From JBAWXE01 sp037144255 (lineage in GTDB: Bacteria > Bacteroidota > Bacteroidia > Chitinophagales > Chitinophagaceae), in assembly GCA_037144255.1 (NCBI GenBank), contig JBAWXE010000108.1:1-8610 (forward strand): 8,610 bases of DNA, read 5' to 3'. Below, one piece after another: positions 7,221 through 8,610 of this stretch. Each line of letters starts with the position of its first letter. The first letter of the stretch is position 1. Position numbers and translations under genes: made by a program. The notes below the pieces were generated by a model, which searched no databases, was not told where the DNA came from, and saw nothing but the letters and a program-made list of their open reading frames with translations.

Positions 7221-7299
7221 GGTATGAATGATACGAGGTAGTATGATGGTGGTCATTAAATATACTGAGCCTCATCTGTTTTCTAGTATATTTAGAGGT

Positions 7300-7307
7300 T
7301 AACTTTG
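7300..7307 (+). promoter_or_regulatory. Bacteroidota-type -7 promoter box almost touching the start of the DedA-like gene
   Basis: TAACTTTG matches TAnnTTTG exactly. Only eight bases separate it from the ATG at 7316, so the transcript should have a 5' UTR of a few bases or none. No good -33 TTG is seen; the region 19-21 bp upstream reads CTGTTTTC. Confidence 0.5.
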
Positions 7308-7315
7308 TTTTACCC

Positions 7316-7906
7316 ATGTGGTATTATGTATTTGTTTTTATCGCTACATTTCTTGTAGATCTTGTACCCTTTGTAGGGCCACCGGCATGGACAGCTATGG
7401 TGTTCTTTCAGATGCGGTACCACCTGAATATATGGATGGTGCTGGTGGTAGGCGTGATAGGCTCTGCCGCAGGGCGTTATATGCTGAGCTTGTATATACC
7501 CTGGTTGTCTGACAAATACATTAAAAAGCAAAAGAACGAGGACCTACAGTTCATAGGGCAGAAACTATCGGGTAATGGATGGCGTATACAACTGTTCGTA
7601 CTACTGTATACATTGATGCCATTGCCATCTACTCCATTATTTACAGCATCGGGTATGGCGAGGATAAAGCCTATGCACATCATACCAGCCTTTTTTGTAG
7701 GTAAGTTTACCAGCGATATGGTGATGGTGCTGACGGGTGACTATGTGACCGATAATGTAGAGAACATAACGGCGGGTTTCATGTCGTGGCAGAGTGTGGT
7801 GGGGACAGTGCTGTGCATATTGCTGATATGTATATTCTTGTTTGTAGACTGGCGGGTATTGCTGCAAACAAAAAAGTTTCACCTGAACTTCCGTATATGG
7901 AAATAA
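7316..7906 (+). CDS. Inner-membrane protein resembling the DedA/VTT group
   Basis: This 196-aa protein has about five hydrophobic segments: roughly 4-30, 39-61, 91-114, 119-140 and 158-179. The first two contain a VGPPAW turn and a GVIGSAAGRYML helix. The third is followed by MPLPSTPLFTASGMARIKP, a proline-rich turn leading to a small-residue helix, which resembles the re-entrant loop and following helix of DedA/VTT proteins. These are membrane proteins tied to lipid scrambling or transport and to membrane-potential upkeep. The canonical arginines of the loop (as in RFIPGVR) are not present, so the match is at the level of layout and the role is open. Polar loops lie at 62-90 and 141-157, and the C-terminus is basic. 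The gene is divergent from the CoA-transferase. Its ATG follows the -7 box by eight bases. Confidence 0.6.
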   Translation: MWYYVFVFIATFLVDLVPFVGPPAWTAMVFFQMRYHLNIWMVLVVGVIGSAAGRYMLSLYIPWLSDKYIKKQKNEDLQFIGQKLSGNGWRIQLFVLLYTLMPLPSTPLFTASGMARIKPMHIIPAFFVGKFTSDMVMVLTGDYVTDNVENITAGFMSWQSVVGTVLCILLICIFLFVDWRVLLQTKKFHLNFRIWK

Positions 7907-7968
7907 GATAATGATTCCATTCAACATTTCAAATGATCATCATCATAGATAGCCCAGGGTATAGGCTG

Positions 7969-7976
7969 TACCTTTA
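7969..7976 (+). promoter_or_regulatory. Weak -7-like box before the 127-aa gene
   Basis: TACCTTTA is a one-mismatch match to TAnnTTTG, 20 bp upstream of the ATG at 7997. No -33 element is visible. The gap after the membrane-protein gene (7907-7996) shows no terminator, so read-through from that gene is the alternative. Confidence 0.25.
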
Positions 7977-7996
7977 TAATAACGAAAGACAATCAT

Positions 7997-8380
7997 ATGA
8001 ACAAGATCAGTATCACCCATTTTGGCAATGCGCATAACCAATGGCTGCGCTCTTTAGATTTTTATAAAGGAGAACTGCGTATATTAAAGACAAGGCTGAC
8101 AGAGATAGCCGGTAAGAATACGGCAGCTGATGTGATGACAAAAGTGGAGCATTTTGAGAACCAATTTAAAGTGCAGACCGATAATATAGACAGAATGTTG
8201 CATGATATAAATATGAACATGACAGCGATAGGTAAGCAAGCACAGTCATCGAGTGCGGGGTATGTGGATGGTGTGTTGCTGGTGCAGCATAATGAACTGA
8301 ATCAGAAATATAGAATGGAGGAAAAGACGATCAATGATCTGAGACATGATTTCAATGATTTTGCTGCGGCATGGATGTAG
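7997..8380 (+). CDS. Conserved-looking small helical protein of unknown function
   Basis: This 127-aa protein has no signal peptide or membrane segment and should be cytoplasmic. It is almost entirely helix-forming and charged. The N-terminal part contains HNQWLRSLDFYKGELRILK (13-31), the middle VEHFENQFKVQTDNIDRMLHDI (50-71) with heptad-like spacing of hydrophobic residues, and the C-terminus HNELNQKYRMEEKTINDLRHDF (98-119). A short Ser/Gly-rich stretch (84-92) separates two helical halves, suggesting an antiparallel coiled coil or helical hairpin. I recall similar unnamed proteins in Chitinophagaceae, but no function. It contains no catalytic-looking motif. The ATG at 7997 is preceded by an A/T-rich leader, as in neighbouring genes. 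The membrane-protein gene lies 90 bp upstream on the same strand, and a terminator-like hairpin follows 33 bp after the stop. Confidence 0.75.
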   Translation: MNKISITHFGNAHNQWLRSLDFYKGELRILKTRLTEIAGKNTAADVMTKVEHFENQFKVQTDNIDRMLHDINMNMTAIGKQAQSSSAGYVDGVLLVQHNELNQKYRMEEKTINDLRHDFNDFAAAWM

Positions 8381-8413
8381 GATTTTTTTAGAGTTAGGGG
8401 CGATATATGAATA

Positions 8414-8455
8414 TGGGGCTTATACCGAGAGATGTAAGCCCCAATTCTGTTTTTA
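8414..8455 (+). terminator. Probable terminator after the 127-aa gene
   Basis: TGGGGCTTA (8414-8422) pairs perfectly with TAAGCCCCA (8435-8443) over 9 bp with a 12-base loop. AATTCTGTTTTT follows, a T-rich but interrupted tail. The loop is longer than in the other terminators of the window, so strength may be lower. Confidence 0.6.
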
Positions 8456-8499
8456 CAGTAGAGGTTACGCTGAAATGAGTAGGGGCTAGAAATTTACCA

Positions 8500-8587
8500 G
8501 ATTGTGTTTTGATTGTGCTTTTGTTGTGCTTTCGTTGTGCTTTTATTGTGCTTTTGTTGTGCTTTTGTTGTGCTTTTGTTGTGCTTT
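8500..8587 (+). repeat. Eight-copy 11-bp minisatellite with phased T-tracts
   Basis: The 11-bp unit TGTTGTGCTTT is repeated eight times without gaps (starts 8500, 8511, 8522, 8533, 8544, 8555, 8566, 8577). The last three copies are identical. Copies 3-5 differ only in the first two bases, and the first two copies carry GA at the start, with copy 1 also having T for C. Each copy junction holds a run of three to five T residues, so T-tracts recur every 11 bp, close to one DNA turn. The unit is not a multiple of three, and its minus strand has no stop in any frame, which creates an artificial open frame there. The rest of the 230-bp stretch from 8381 to the window end holds the terminator hairpin and no gene. 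Confidence 0.95.
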
Positions 8588-8610
8588 TTGGGGCTGATGC
8601 ACAATTCAAG

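Noticed and set aside
7907..7996. A short open frame of 13 codons from the ATG at 7913
   Set aside because: It is very short, has no promoter or start context, and shows no coding character.
8500..8587. CRISPR array
   Set aside because: Units are 11 bp and contiguous, with no unique spacers, and no cas gene is present.
8394..8609. Minus-strand open frame of 71 codons covering the minisatellite, with Lys/His/Asn/Ser-rich repeats in translation
   Set aside because: It starts with TTG at the window edge, runs through the terminator hairpin, and its openness follows from an 11-bp repeat that has no stop in any minus-strand frame. A larger gene entering from the right cannot be fully excluded.

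Overview
The window reads as chromosomal DNA of a Bacteroidota species, perhaps Chitinophagales or Sphingobacteriales; the rank below phylum is inference. Support comes from a TonB-dependent receptor tail next to a DUF5689-type lipoprotein, three secreted proteins with type IX secretion system (T9SS) C-terminal sorting domains, start codons preceded by A/T-rich leaders without Shine-Dalgarno sequences, and several matches to the Bacteroidota -7 promoter box TAnnTTTG. No RNA genes, insertion sequences, phage genes or CRISPR arrays were seen.

Left part (1-5203, + strand): this is a cell-envelope and secretion region. The 3' end of a TonB-dependent receptor is followed 30 bp later by a DUF5689-like lipoprotein, and the pair ends at a strong terminator. 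Next come two tandem paralogous T9SS cargo proteins of 331 and 358 aa, with a terminator after the second. A third and larger cargo protein follows, with a GATase-like N-terminal domain, a fibronectin type III domain and a sorting domain, closed by another terminator. Two of these terminators are followed within a few bases by the next gene's -7 box, so the transcription units are packed end to end.

Middle part (5214-7154, - strand): a two-gene unit runs leftward. It encodes a CoA-transferase of the acetyl-CoA hydrolase/4-hydroxybutyrate CoA-transferase family, then an RluE/RsuA-type pseudouridine synthase 39 bp downstream. This unit converges on the last T9SS gene.

Right part (7213-8610): a divergent intergenic region carries one -7 box for each direction. 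To the right lie a five-helix membrane protein resembling DedA/VTT proteins, whose promoter sits almost on its start codon, and a 127-aa helical protein of unknown function. After a terminator-like hairpin, the window ends in an eight-copy 11-bp minisatellite with T-tracts spaced one helical turn apart.

No complete new system is evident. The items most worth a second look are the minisatellite, the multidomain T9SS protein, the divergent sorting domains of the tandem paralogues, and the near-leaderless membrane-protein gene.
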